Assembly: GCA_037349315.1 (NCBI GenBank)
Contig: JBAIAC010000014.1
Coordinates: 27,195,001 to 27,259,000, forward strand
Direction: 5' to 3'
DNA length: 64,000 bases
From: Chelydra serpentina
Lineage: Eukaryota; Chordata; Testudines; Chelydridae
Part shown: one piece after another, positions 22,965 through 35,347 of the stretch
Numbering within the stretch: position 1 is the stretch's first letter
How the letters are laid out: the number at the start of each line of letters is the position of its first letter
Translations under genes and position numbers: made by a program
Notes under the pieces: generated by a model
Databases searched by the model: none
What the model was told of the DNA's origin: nothing
What the model saw: only the letters and a program-made list of their open reading frames with translations

Positions 22965-23095
22965 TTTCCAGCATGTTGGAGAGACAAGCTCTCTTACTCA
23001 CAGAAGTTGGCCCAATAAAATATATTCTCTCACCCACCTTGTCTCTCTAATGTCCTGGGATCAACAACACTTTATATTTCCAGCATATGTCATTC
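22965..23095 (+). mobile_element. Short repeat with Penelope-like 3' tail features
   Basis: The text ACAGAAGTTGGCCCAATAAA, ATATATTCTCTCACCCACCT and TGTCTCTCTAATGTCCTGGG interrupts the CR1. I recognise it as a common amniote repeat resembling the terminal part of Penelope-like elements (polyadenylation-like AATAAA followed by TTAGTCTCTAA-type text). The hammerhead-like part that should lie upstream is missing or mutated. Family assignment is tentative. Confidence 0.5.
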
Positions 23096-23890
23096 CATGA
23101 TCACTCAGCTTTTCTTCCTACACATTATAAACTGGTGTATATAGAGCTGGTTGTCCTTTTCCCTAGTGTGATTTGGTGGTCTGTAGCAGACACCTACTAA
23201 TACTGCATCTTGGGATTTATCTGTTAAGACATACACTCATAAACATTAAAGATTATTTTCTTCTGAGTTATTAGTGACTTAGAAACACAGAATGCCATTT
23301 TTGACTAGATTACCACTCCTGCTTGCCTTCTGCTCACTTGACCTTCCTAAATAGGTTATAACCATGGATTTTAATATTCCTGTCATTGGAATCATCCCAC
23401 CAGGTTTCAGTAATACCATCTAGATTGAATTCATGGTCATAAATGAGCAATTCCAATTCCTCTTTTTTGTTACCCAGGTTCCTAGCATTGTTGTGTGGGC
23501 AATTAAAGAGTTTATTTTCTTCAAGGCCTTAGGTTTCTTGATTAATTTTGTACTAAACATCTTGATTTTGTGGCAAAAGCTCGTATCTTCACTTTTTTTA
23601 TCCTCCCTTTTTGTTCTAAACACTTCTGACTACTCTAGACAGCCTGTCCCTGAGAATATTGGTCTCCTTCTACTGAGGTGAGGCCATCCAAACTATATAG
23701 CCCCCTCTTCCCATAGAAGATGGACCAAAGTTACACAAAACCAAAACCCTCCACCATCACATACCTAGCCAGTGGTTCACTTCCAGAATCTTTTGCCTCC
23801 TGTCTTCCTTTGCTAGCGGGATTATTTCAGAGACAATCACTTGGACTTTCTTCTTCAGCACACTTTCAAGGAGACAGGAGGAGACAGTAA

Positions 23891-25984
23891 GTCAAATTTT
23901 AATGAAGGTATATAGCTGTGGAATAGATGCTCATTATAGCTTGTCTATAATAGTGAAATTGTATTATTGTTTGAAGTTTTGAATTTGCATTTGAATATTA
24001 ATTGTCATATTGTGACCACCCCCCACTTACTCACAACAGTGAGCAGTTGCTCACCTGCCAATGGATTGTGAATAACTGCTCACCAGTTTGACTAGAGAGT
24101 TCATAATCTGTCTTCGAGTGAAGTGTGCTTCTGGTTTTGAGCAATGTAGGATGATGTACTTGAGGACAAAAGGTTGAACTTAGACCTGTACCTGTGTCTC
24201 TTTTTTCATCCACCGCTGTTGTAGCTCCTGCTGCTGGTCTTCACACTGCTGTTGTCAGTAGTAGTGGGCACAACAGGGCCTGACTGCTCTTCCCCTCTCT
24301 CTCCAGTCCTCACATAGACCCTGGCTGCTGCTTATTTGCAAGCAATACTAGGTATTGTGACCTATGGTGGGAACAGAGGTGGGTTCACAAGATGATGAGG
24401 ACCGACCAACATGATGATCTTAGCAGTGTCACTGAGGGGAGATGAATGGATATCAGGAAGGCCATAAAGGAGGAGTTTGCTGTAATCAGGATGGGAGAGG
24501 AGGAAGGTTTGGCCAAAATTTTGTGCTGTCTTTGATTTTCACCTTCCTTCTGTTTCATAATAGCATACTTTATTTTTCAACCTTTTCTGTCCCTCCTTCC
24601 ACCCTATAAAGTAACGTGTGTTGTGGGGGGCGGGGGAAAAAACAAAACAAAAAGAAAAGCAACTATGTGAGACTAAGAATATCAATCTTATAAAATGAAG
24701 TCTGGCAAGCAGTGAAACTTGTTTCTTACAGCTTTCTTTCTTCAAATTTCCCATCAAGTATTTCAGACACATAGAGTTTTCTAAATTCCCTTTTTCACTG
24801 TACATTTTTAGACTGTTTTGGCAAGTTTTAAATAATGGATTCACTTTCCAACAGATTAATAGTGTTGGAATGATTAGAAAAAATCTGTGAAGCAACACCA
24901 GTTGGGCAGCAAGAAAGGAAGAAAAACAGAAATAGAGATGGCACCTATGCTTTACTAAAATATAGTTGTGTGATAGAGACAGATCTGATGGTAGTTATAT
25001 AATCCCTAATCCTGTACTCCTAGCTAATCATTTCTCAGATTTTAAGAAACCATTGCTTAATATAAAAGAAAAATAGATACTGTGGTGTGAACTATGAATC
25101 ATATTTATTAGTTATACTTTTTCTTAATCTTTCAGCTTTGGGACACAGAGTGTATAGTGGCTATAGAATCTTTTACATGTAATAAGAAAATCATGCAGTA
25201 TAAAAATCCATTAAAAAGAAATTACTTTCTTTAGAACCCGAAACCATACTTCATTCTCACCTCCTACGAGCCCACTGGGCAGCATACTTAACTTGAATCT
25301 CCTCAGGTCAATTTCTTTCTTTAATATTAGCCTGCAGCTATGAACATGTGTTATTACAGAAATGAAGTAATGGAAAACCATCCTGATGTGAAAGCATATT
25401 AGAAATCACAAGTGAATTGGCTTAGAGCAGTTGCATAACACAGCAGTGCACAACCAGAATACTAGCAACAATTCAGCTCCTTAAGGCTCACAGATTTACC
25501 TGGATTTTGGTTCAATCAGCAGTATCTATCTAAAACAACTTCACTTTCTGTTGCTGCTAAGATTTACTACCAAATAATGAGCAACAAAGATGACCATGCA
25601 TTTATAGAATGTAGTATTCAGAGCTAGATAAACAGTAGAACTAAACTAGGACAATTCTATTTAATGGGTTGCCAATTTAATTTGTTATGCCAATATCAAT
25701 TTCAAACTCAGGTGTAACAGAGCCATTTGCCCATTTTTCCCCTGTAGCCAGGCTGACAATATTTTATAGCCTGAATCCTCACTTTGCTAATTTCTCTGCA
25801 GAGAGATATGTAAAACAATTGTTAGTTTCTGCTCATTGCCTGGTCCTTTATCTCACATGACATTTTATTTCTCCATAAGATTAATTCTGTCCTTTTTGGT
25901 TTGTATAAAATATACTGTATTAAAACGAATAACCAAAAAACCCCACAGTGCACAAAAGATATTTGTATGCAACAAACACTTTAT
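23891..25984. other. No recognised gene
   Basis: AT-rich sequence with a small A/C-rich microsatellite-like stretch at 24629-24660. A 119-codon minus frame at 24539-24898 has no motif. Confidence 0.5.
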
Positions 25985-26384
25985 TTCAGAGGTTAGTTGT
26001 GTTGGGTCACCCAATAAATTTAATAGGCAGCAGGTTTAAAACAACCATAAGGAAATACTTCATGCAACACACTATCAACTCATTGCCAGGGGATGCTGTG
26101 AAGGTCAAAAGTATAACTAGCTTAAAGAAAGAATTAGTAAGTTCACAGAGGCTTGGTCCATCAAAGGTTATTAGCCAAGATGGTCAGGGACACAACCTCA
26201 TGCTCTGGGTTACCCTAAATCTCTGACTGCCAGAATCTGGGACTGGAGGAAAAGGGGATGAAGCACTCAATAATTACCCTGTTCTGTTCATCCCTTCTGA
26301 AGCATCTGGCACTGGCCACTGTCAGAAGACAGGTTACTGGACTAAATGGGCCATTGGTCTGAGCCAGCAAGGCCATTCTTATGT
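25985..26384 (+). mobile_element. CR1 LINE 3' fragment
   Basis: It encodes NLIGSRFKTTIRKYFMQHTI followed by NSLPGDAV, the extreme C-terminus of CR1 ORF2, then the 3' UTR with TGACTGCCAGAATCTGGGAC, GGCACTGGCCACTGTCAGAA and GGGCCATTGGTCTGAGCCAG to GGCCATTCTTATGTG. The frame 25948-26226 is partly open. Same subfamily as 11000-11165. Confidence 0.88.
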
Positions 26385-29134
26385 GATTGCTTGTCTGCTC
26401 AGTGGGCTGTCTTGTGTGGAGTTCCATCCTGTCACTCCTCCTGAAGTTCTGTTCTAAGTGTACTTAAAGCCATTAGGGAAGTTAGTAAAATGGGATGGGC
26501 TGTGGTGTCTCCAATGTGTGGTCAACAGTAAGACCCAACTTTGTCTCCATTTCTTTGGAGCAGGACAATGCAGTTGGAAGACTTAATCAGAAAGAAAAAT
26601 CTAGGCCCAGGTGGGTTCATGGATAGGACCGGCTGGTTGAGACTCAGTCCAGATAAGAGATTGTAGGTTGGGGAAAAGAACCAGAAGAAATGGCAGTGGT
26701 TTTGGTTCCTCCCTTGACTGTGAGAGTATGTGTCATTTTTATTATTATATCTGTGGGACATCTTGGATCTTTAGCTCTTTGTGATCTCTATATAGTGGCC
26801 AGTAGCGTCCAAGAATAATTTTTACCATTTGCAGTCAGCAATTTTTCAAATGTGGACATTATTACAACATTTGAAATCAGCTGTGGGGTGGGAAAGAGGT
26901 GGAATCATGGCCCTGTCCCCCCAAAACTCTAAACCAGCCCATGGAGCAAGGCAGGAGTATGTAATGGATGGAACCTATTGTTCACAACCCTGTGCTTGTA
27001 GAGCAGCCCTAGTAGACCTGGTGCCTTTCTTAGGCACAATCTCCCAATGCTCCTCATAGGCTGCTGGGTCTGTCCACTGTCCCCAGCTCAGAACTCTGAG
27101 ACACAATAAAGGCCTTAAAAATAAACTTCAGAGGCCTCATTTCCAAAGAGGAGATGAAATATTTGTTAGATAGGACACAAGGCACAGAGGGGCAGCACTC
27201 TATTTGAGTAAGGCACATCTGGGTTCTATACTAATCTTTGTGATGTTATACATCAAGTTAATCAGAAGCTAATGGAGAAGAATGTCAGTTCTTGCATTTG
27301 AATGATACATTGCATATTTCTTTACTATTAAACCAGCATCTATGGTTTGACTTTTGTAGCACTGAGACTAACTGTGGCAGGCCTATCTGATACAGAACTC
27401 TTTTTAAGTTGGCCAAGGCTGCATGGCACCTGTAGGTACTAGCAATTGTATTAGTAAATGATGTAATTTCTATAAGGTCATTTTGTTTAACCTATGATAT
27501 TATATGTTTTCTTGGACTGAAAAAGAAAAGCTATTTTGTCTGAGCGTTTCTCAAACCAAAACTAATTTGGGTGGGGGTGAAGAAATGGATTGTTTTTCTA
27601 TGAACTGTAATCCCTTGTTTCAGTGTTATTCAGGAATTTTTATATAGAAAAGAATACTATGGAGTACCATGAAATTATTATGACAAGTGAAATTGCAATA
27701 GCAATAGGTTTTGGAAAATATATTTATTTTCCATTTCAGAGCTATGTGAACATGGTGTATAGAATTTTACATGATTTTTTACTATGTAATCAATGAACTA
27801 TTTTAATTCAGGGATTTGATACTTCCCTTCTTGTTCACAGCAAGATTACCTCTAATTAGTCAGTCTAATTAAACAGTCTAATTAGCCTAAAGGTTTAAGC
27901 AAAGACTTTAATTTTTATTGTGTACTTCTTTTTGCCAAGTCACAGGTGCTGTATTCTTCTTCCCTTATCTTAATGTTTTATGAGTAGGAACACTGAAAAA
28001 TTACAAGAAAATAGTGAAATTTCAGGGAATTTTCAACTTGTGATGAAAACATGAGACGGAAGAGGTGCAAAAAAAGATTGGGATTGAGAAAGTGCAGGGG
28101 GTGTTTGCTTTGGAGGTGGGCTTTGCTTTGGACTCACATAGTCATCTCTAGATTAGATCTCTCTCACAGGGTGGATAATGGATCTCCTACCAAACTCTGT
28201 CTTTTTGGGCCCAGTTCTTCATTTCTTATGCACATAGAGCTCCTGTTGACTTATAAATGAGTTCTAATGCTTTGTTGTGTTGGATAAACCATTTAGGTTC
28301 TTGTTTTTTTCTGTACACTATACAAAATTTAAAAAAGCATTGTTGCAGCTGTTTCTAAAAATAGACATTTCTCAATACACTGTTTCATCTTATTACACAA
28401 ATAACCCTGCCCCCACAATGCTCTCGCTAACCAATCTCCTCTTCCAACTGGCTCCCCTTCCTGCAGTTGTTTTCTGGGAGAAGACCCAACAGCCCGATAC
28501 ACCTCCCCTCATGGTGGTGTCACCGGATTTCTGTTACATATGGTTTCTTCAGGATATGTGTATTGCCCTCTCACTATTCTAGGGATTTTTTGTAGCATTT
28601 GATCCCTCTGTGTCTCCTTGATTCAGAACATCTCCAGCTTATGTCCCCCTTTGCCCTTCTTATGTCTATCTCCATAAGTAACTGTTAATTACATCTTTAT
28701 TTGTCCTTGTCCTTTTCGCTGCTGTGTTCTTCTGTATTTTCTATCCCACAACTTCTGTGTCTTTTGTGCTCCCTTTCTCACATGATCTTGGGTCACTGGT
28801 GCCTCCATCATTCTGCCTTAGTGCAGAGACTGGTACCCTATGGTGCATGAGCCTAATGGGTCACCCCACCTATCTCTCCCTCAGTCACACCTCATTGCTC
28901 TCACTTCTTAGCAATAGGTCAACAATGTAATGGCTGGATTCTTTTCAGAAGTATAAGTAGGAAGGTGATAACCAGAAGTTCGAGGGAAGCTGCTGCTGCA
29001 ATCTAGATAATGGTGAGAGTGGGAAGCTAATGAAGGGGGGAATAAGGAGGGATGTGACTATAGCTGGCAAACCCTTCTCTATATGGGGAAAGGTGAAGAG
29101 GAGAACTATGGAAGAGGTTCCTAAAGACAAGGGG
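26385..29134. other. No recognised gene
   Basis: No coding motif or terminal repeat was identified. Short frames on both strands are consistent with chance. Confidence 0.5.
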
Positions 29135-30525
29135 AAGCTGGGGAGGAGAAGACCATTTGAACAGTCAATGGAAGCTAACCAGCCCAGACTAATAGTGTTG
29201 GACCTGTCCTCCATGAACTTATCTAGTTCTTTTTTGAACCCTGTTATAGTCTTGGCCTTCACAACATCCTCTGGCAAAGAGTTCCACAAGTTGACTGTGC
29301 ATTTTGTAAAAAAATACTTCCTTTTCTTTGTTTTAAACCTGCTGCCTATTAATTTCATTTAGTGACCTCTAGTTTTTGTGTTATGAGAAGGAGTAAATAA
29401 CACTTCCTTATTTACTTTCTCCACACCAGTCATGATTTTATAGACCTCTATCATCCGCCCCTCCCAATCATCTCTTTTCCAAGCTGAAAAGTCCCAGTCT
29501 TATTAATATCTCCTCTTATGGAAGCCATTCCATACCCCTAATCATTTTTGTTGACCTTTTCTGAACCTTTTCCAATTCCAATATATCTTTTTTGACATGA
29601 GGAGACCACATCTGCATGCAGTATTCAAGATGTGGGCATACCATGAATTATATAGAGGCAATATGATATTTTCTGTTATTATCTATCCCTTTCTTAATGA
29701 GTCCCAACATTCTGTTTGCTTTTTTTACTGCTGCTGCACATTGAATGGATGTTTTTAGAGAACTATCCACAATGATTCCAAGATCTCTTTCCTTAGTAAT
29801 ATCAGCCAATTTAGACTCCATCATTTTATCTATATAATTGGGATTATGTTTTCCCCTGTGCATTACTTGCATTTATCAGCATTGAATTTCATCAGCCATT
29901 TTGTTGCCCAGTCATCCAGTTTTGTGAGATCCTTTTTTAGCTCTTTGCAGTTTACTTGAGACTTAACTATCTTGAGTAGTTTTGTATCATCTGCAAATTT
30001 TGCCACCTCACTGTTTTCTAGATCATTTATGAATATGTTGAATAGGACTGGGCCCAGTACATACCTCTGGGGACATCACTATTTACCACTCTCTCCATTC
30101 TGAAAATTGACCATTTATTCCTACCCTTTGTTTCCTATCTTTTAACCAGTTACCAATCCATGAGAGGACTTTCTCTCTTATCCCATGACAGCTTACTTTG
30201 CTTAAGAGCTTTTGTTGAGGGACCTTGTCAATGCCTTTCTGAAAATCTAAGCACACTATATCCACTGGATTCCCCTTGTCCATATACTTGTTGACCCCCT
30301 CAAAGGATTCTAGTAGAGGCATGAAAAACCTTTACAAAAACCACATTGACTCTTCCCCAACAAATTATGTTCATCTATATGTCTGACAATTTTGTTCTTT
30401 ACTATAGTTTCAACCAGTTTGCGTGCTACTGAAGTCAGGTTTACCGGCCTGTAATTGCTGGGATCTCCTCTGGAGCCTTTTTTAAAAATTGACATCACAT
30501 TAGCTATCCTCCAGTTATTTGGTAG
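29135..30525 (-). mobile_element. CR1 LINE 3' half with decayed reverse transcriptase
   Basis: On the minus strand, 30310-30603 encodes NNWRIANVMSIFKKGSRGDP and SNYRPVNLTSVARKLVETIV (fingers); 30083-30322 encodes VDIVCLDFQKGIDKVPQQKL (motif A with catalytic Asp in LDF) and LSWIGNWLKDRKQRVGINGQ; 29648-29872 encodes KERDLGIIVDSSLKTSIQC and AAAVKKANRMLGLIKKG; 28945-29358 begins IGSRFKTKKRKYFFTKCTVN, the C-terminus. The frames shift between these. CR1 similarity stops at about 30525, a 5' truncation. This subfamily is better preserved than the 18552 copy. Confidence 0.9.
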
Positions 30526-31800
30526 CTTAGAAGGAATGGAAGAGCTGGTGGGTGAACTGGAGCCAGAAGGGCAGCAGTGGGGAGGAAGGGAACAAGCCTG
30601 CACCTGTTTTAGGTGAAGGCATCTGTCCTACCTCCCTTCCTTTTCCTGTCTTCACACAGCTTCCCTTCTGATCTCCAACACCAACCAATCTCCCACTAAG
30701 CACTTTCCCTTCCTCACACTGCTGAGCCACTGCTCCCTGCTTAGCTGCTTTACCATGCTTCAGGACAGGCAAGATTATCTGTTTTGTATCTCTCCCAGTC
30801 TTTGGATTGCTCCTCAGATTCTCCTATTCACAGCAGCTGAGGCAGCTGTAAGTCCTCCCTTTTGTGATACATGGAAGCTTCTATTGTCCAGAGGTCAATT
30901 TTTAATATTTTGTTATTGAGTTGTCTCAGCTGCCTGGCACTCTGGCTGGAGTTGCAAACACTTGGGGCTGTTTTTAAACACCTGGACAATCCTTGCCCTG
31001 ACAGACTAGTTGGCAGGTATGGAAACCTAGCTGTCAACAGTATCTTGCAAGGTACTGTAACAGTGTCCCTGTGTTGGCTGGATGAATGAGGGTTCCTGTG
31101 TTCACACCCACAGACAGCCCCAAAGGGTTTGAAACCTCCCAGAGGGAAAGGATCCCTGACTCAGGAAGTTCAGAGCAGTATCTGTACTTCCTGCCTCTGG
31201 GAGTGTGGGAAGAGACTCAGGAAAACCAACTCTAGCAGCTGGAAGGGGCACTGCATCTAGTCTGTACCCTCCCCCTGTTGTAAATAGATGTGGTTCATGT
31301 GCTTACTGAATTTGTGTCTGTGTCATTATTCTGGGGATTGTGCCTGTTGTGCCCACCAATATGTGGCCTGTGAGATCACATAATGAGTGAGTGTGAAGGC
31401 AATGTCAAGTTGTAATGTCAAGGTCACGTGTAAGCGGTAGCGTTTGAACAAGTTGTACAGTGGGGCTGCTGAAGACCATTGAACAAAACTGTAAACCCTG
31501 TATATGATGGAAATCACTTCTAGAAACCACTCCCAGCACCCCTAGTCCCAGCAGCCCTTTGTGTAAACTATCACGCAGTACATTAATCACTGCCATTTTC
31601 CAATGTACTGATTAGATATCCAGGGTGAAACCCTGCTCCCATTGTGGTCAATAAGAGTTTTGCTATTAATTTTAATTGGTCCAAGATTTCACTCCCAGTA
31701 TTTAACTCACTTAAAGCACATTGAGATACTGTTACTTAAGAGGTACTATATAAAAGCAAATTCTGTTTTATTCTACTTGTGGGCTTCCAAACAGCCACTT
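30526..31800. other. No recognised gene; possible LTR debris
   Basis: 31040-31330 has a retroviral-LTR-like look (GC-mixed, ending GTGTCTGTGTCATTATTCTG) but no TSD or TG...CA boundary could be set. Short minus and plus frames have no motif. Confidence 0.35.
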
Positions 31801-31803
31801 TGA

Positions 31804-31875
31804 GCCCTGGTCTACACTACGAGGTTAGGTCGAATTTAGCTGTGTTAGGTCGATTTTATAAGCAATGCGTCTACA
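31804..31875 (+). repeat. Left terminal inverted repeat of Harbinger
   Basis: Starts GCCCTGGTCTACACTACGAG and includes two TTAGGTCGA motifs, also present inverted at the right end (TCGACCTAATTTCGTAGTGT). Such subterminal motifs are the presumed binding sites for the Myb-like protein and transposase. Confidence 0.85.
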
Positions 31876-32164
31876 CAACCAACCCCTACCATCGACCTAA
31901 AGGGCTCTTAAAATTAACTGCTCTACTCCTCCCTGGCAAGGGGAGTAGTGCTAAAATCGACCTTACTGGGTTGAATTTGGGGTAGCTCAGATGCAATTCG
32001 ACGTAATTGGCCTCCGGTATCTATTCCAGAGTGCTCCAATGTGACCACTCTGTACAGCACTTTCAACTCTAATGCACTAGCCAGGTACACAGGAAAAACC
32101 CTGTGAACTTTTGAATTTCATTTCTTGTTTGGTCAGCATGGTGATCTCAGCAGCACAGGTGACC

Positions 32165-32461
32165 ATGCAGTCCCAGAATCGCAAACGAGCTCCAGCCTGG
32201 ACCGAATGGGAGACACTGGATCTGATTGCTGTATGGGGAGAAGAATCTGTGCAGGCCGAACTCCGATCAAAAAGAAGAAATGCTAATATATATACCAAAA
32301 TTGCACAGGGCATGGTGGAGAGAGGCTACACCAGGGACACACAGCAGTGCTGCATGAAAGTTAAGGAGCTCAGGCAAGCCGTGAAGCTGTCGTGGAGGTA
32401 TTCTGAAAGCCTTTGCAGAAGGTTTCTGGGGAGGGCTGCCTTATTTCATCCTCCACGGTAG
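32165..32461 (+). pseudogene. Harbinger Myb/SANT-like protein, first exon
   Basis: From ATG at 32165 the frame reads MQSQNRKRAPAWTEWETLDL followed by IAVWGEESVQAELRSKRRNA, then GYTRDTQQCCMKVKELRQA. This is the trihelix Myb/SANT-like domain (about residues 9-80) of the second Harbinger gene: W at the first helix, W in IAVWG, and the QCxxKxKELRQ third helix. After ELRQA the sequence no longer resembles the family and stops at 32461, so the original junction or middle part is lost. In working elements this protein brings the transposase into the nucleus and to the ends. Another ATG at 32111 is in frame but the family starts at or near MQSQ. Confidence 0.75.
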
Positions 32462-33158
32462 AACACATTACCATGCCAAGCCAGTTGCAAGTAGTCTGGA
32501 ATCATTGCAGCACAAACCATGGCAGCGAATGGTCCTGGGTTTTGGTCGCATTCAAGCCACATTTGATCTTTATCTCTCTGTGTCAGCCTCAGGAGAGTGA
32601 TATCATTCATGGTCACCTGGTTGAAATAGGGGAATTTTTGTAAGGGAACAGTAAAACGACCCCGTTCATTTTGTGCTGTTTGCACTTGGCTAAAAGGGAT
32701 CATCCATAAGAATAGCCACACAGTGAGGGGAAGGGTGAAGGGTGAAGGGATCATCCCAGAGAATAGCTACGTGGTGGGGTGGGGGAGGGGCGTGCTGCAC
32801 ATCCACCCCAAAACTGCAGCCCTCTTTTTAAATGGCAAACCCAACCGACATTGTTTGCTATGGGGAAGGAGGGTACTGCAGTTTGAAACCATTCCCACAT
32901 TTTATGAAGGCGGAAGAAGTCAACTCCGCGTATCCGTGGCTTACCCTGGCTACCTGGAAACCGAATTCTGTTGCCCAGCCGTGTGTTATGTGTCACCATA
33001 CCAGCAGGCGCTCAATATAAAAGACAAAATGCGACCTTATACGTAAAGCACATGTGCTGTCTGCTGTGAATTGCTTGATTCACTGTGAAAGAATCTCCCT
33101 TTTGTTCTCAGAAATGCATCATCTTAAATTTTACTCTCCCTTTTTATCTCCCCTGCAG
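32462..33158. other. Harbinger interior between the two Myb-gene parts
   Basis: About 700 bp without a continuing Myb frame. It has an open minus frame of 102 codons (32446-32754), a plus frame of 107 (32723-33046), and a repeated GGATCATCC...AGAATAGC motif (at 32697 and 32747). A pyrimidine tract with CTCCCCTGCAG ends at 33158 and would make a good splice acceptor, so part of this may be intron. Confidence 0.4.
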
Positions 33159-33537
33159 GTGCAAATGTTTTTATGCTCCCCGTATCATCTCCATCCCTGA
33201 GGTTATCTCAGATTAGAATGCATGGAGGCATTCAGTGACAGAGGCCAGGAAAGCATTCAGTGAGCATGATCAGAAGACGCAGGAGGCGATGCTGAGGCTA
33301 ATGGGGGAGCAAACGGACATGATCAAGCATCTCGTAGAGCTGCAGGAAAGCCAACAAGATCACAGACCGCTGCTGCATCTACTGTATAACCGCCTACCCT
33401 CCTCCCCAAGTTCCATATCCTCCTCACCCAGATGCCCAAGAACATGGGCGGGGAGAGGCTCCGGGCACCCAGCCACTCTACTCCAGAGGATGGCCCAAGC
33501 AACAGAAGGCTGTTATTCAAACATCTTTGATTTGTAG
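33159..33537 (+). pseudogene. Harbinger Myb-like gene, C-terminal exon
   Basis: After the acceptor at 33158, the frame 33235-33537 encodes EARKAFSEHDQKTQEAMLRL and MGEQTDMIKHLVELQESQQD, a helical, probably coiled-coil segment, followed by LLYNRLPSSPSSISSSPRCP. This is the usual C-terminal region of these proteins: helix then Ser/Pro-rich tail. The part between the acceptor and 33235 is short and out of frame, pointing to an internal deletion. AATAAATAAAGAATG at about 33627 is the likely poly(A) signal. Confidence 0.65.
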
Positions 33538-33770
33538 TGTGGCTACAATAAGCAATGTGGCCTTGTCCTTCCCTCCTCCCCACACCCCACCCAGGCTACC
33601 TTGTCAGTGATCTCCCTTTTTTTTTAATAAATAAAGAATGCATGGATTCAAAACAATAGGGACTTTATTTCCTTTGCCAGCTGTGGTCGAAGGGGGGAGG
33701 GGATTGGCTTACAGGGAAGTAAATTCAACAAAGGGGGCGGTTTTGCATCAAGGAGAAACACACACAACTG

Positions 33771-35043
33771 TCACACCATAGCCTGGCCAGTCATGAAACT
33801 GGTTTTCAAAGCCTCTCTGATGCGCAGCACACCTAGCTGTGCTTTTCTAACTGCCCTGGTGTCTGGCTGCTCAAAATAAGCCGCCAGGCAATTTGCCTCA
33901 ACCTCCCACCCCGCCATAAATGTCTTCCCTTTACTCTCACAGATATTACGGAGCACACAGCAAGCAGCAATAACAATGGGAATACTGGTTGCGCTGAGGT
34001 CTAACCTAGTCAGCAAACAGCGCCAGTGAGCTTTTAAATATCCAAAGGCACATTCTAACACCATTCTGCACTTGCTCAGTCTATAGTTGAACTGCTCCTT
34101 ACTACTGTCCAGTCTGCCTGTGTATGGCTTCATGAGCCATGGGAGCAAGGGGTAGGCTGGGTCCCCAAGGATAACTATTGGCATTTCAACATCCCCAATG
34201 GTAATTTTCTGGTCTGGGAAGTAAGTCTCTTCTTGCAGCTGTTCGAACAGCCCGGAGTGCCTAAAGAAGCAAGTGTCATGCATCTTTCCCGGCCATCCAA
34301 CGTTGATGTCGGTGAAACGTCCCTTGTGATCCACCAGTGCTTGGAGCACCATTGAGAAGTACCCCTTGCGGTTACGTACTGGTTGGCAAAGTGGTCTAGT
34401 GCCAAGATAGGGATGTGCGTTCGGTCTATCGCCCCACCACAGTTAAGGAACCCCATTGCAGCAAAGCCATCCACTATGACCTGCACATTTCCCAGAGTCA
34501 CTACCCTTGTTAGCAGAAGGTCAGTGATTGCTTTGGCTACTTGGATCACAGCAGCCCCCACAGTAGATTTGCCCACTCCAAATTGATTCCTGACTGACCG
34601 GTAGCAGTCAGGCGTTGCAAGCTTCCACAGGGCTATCGCCACTCACTTCTCAACTGTCAGAGCAGCTCTCATCTTGGTATTCCTGTGCTTCAGGGTGGGG
34701 GAAAGCAACTCACAAAGTTCCAGGAAAGTGGCCTTACGCATGCAAAAGTTTTGCAGCCACTGGGACTCATCCCATACCTGCAACACTATGCGGTCCCACC
34801 AGTCTGTGTTTGTTTGCTGGGCCCAGAATCGGCGTTCCACTGCATCAACCTGCCCCACTGTCGCCATGATATCCCAGTTGCCACATCTATTGCTTTCAGG
34901 AAAGTCCGTGTCCATGTCCTCCTCACAATTGTCCTCGTGCTGGCGTCTCCTAGCCACGTCTGCACATACAGCAGGATAATGCGCGAGGTGTTTACAATGC
35001 TCACAACAGCAGCACTGAACTGAGCGGGCTCCATGCTTGCCAT
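33771..35043 (-). pseudogene. Harbinger DDE transposase, three lesions
   Basis: From ATG at 35041-35043 (MASMEPAQFSAAVVSIVNTS) the minus strand encodes an N-terminal helical part, then RRFWAQQTNTDWWDRIVLQV, then LWKLATPDCYRSV and QFGVGKSTVGAAV (helix-turn-helix-like), and the nuclease core: GGAIDRTHIPI with the first Asp, ILGDPAYPLLPWLMKPY with the second, and CRMVLECAFGYLKAHWRCL with the Glu. The end is TGQAMV. Three lesions are visible: a frameshift near 34953-34960, an in-frame TGA at 34643-34645 (looks like a decayed CGA), and a 1-bp loss near 34371-34376. Also DRTHI replaces the usual DGTHI. About 420 residues would be expected, typical for the family. It works with the Myb-like protein on the other strand. 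Confidence 0.9.
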
Positions 35044-35347
35044 GCTATGGCGTCTGAATGGGTAACCCAGGAAAAAAGGCGTGAATGATTGTCTGCCGTT
35101 GCTTTCACGGAAGGAGGAAAGGAGGGAGGTAGGGAGGAGAGACTGATGACATGTACCCAAAACCACCTGCAACAATATTTTTGCCCCATCAGGCATTGGG
35201 AGCTTAACCCAGAATTCCAATGGGCAGGAGAGACTGCGGGGATTATGGGATAGCTACCCACAGTGCACTACTCTGTGAGTTGATGCTAGCCACGGTATTG
35301 AGGACGCACTCCACCGACCTGCTGTGCTTAGTGGGGACATACACAAT

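Larger units (their letters stand above)
18552..23890 (-). mobile_element. Long CR1 LINE carrying nested insertions
   Basis: Minus-strand CR1 sequence is read in pieces that stay in order: 3' UTR (18552-18615), 3' UTR and reverse transcriptase (19699-20980), a further ORF2 segment (21631-21785), more ORF2 (22188-22669 and 22831-22964), and the endonuclease start (23096-23890). Near the 5' side the minus frames give WVTKKRNWN and, farther along, CLLQTTKSH-like pieces of the endonuclease block, while DGITETWW-like coding is visible near 23340-23420 in another frame. The gaps hold a solo LTR, an opposite CR1, a second solo LTR, a tRNA-derived SINE and a Penelope-like tail. All frames are interrupted. 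Exact 5' end is uncertain. Confidence 0.75.

Noticed and set aside
24041..24056. GTGAGCAGTTGCTCAC short palindrome
   Set aside because: Isolated 7-bp arms with a 2-base gap are common by chance in a window this size.
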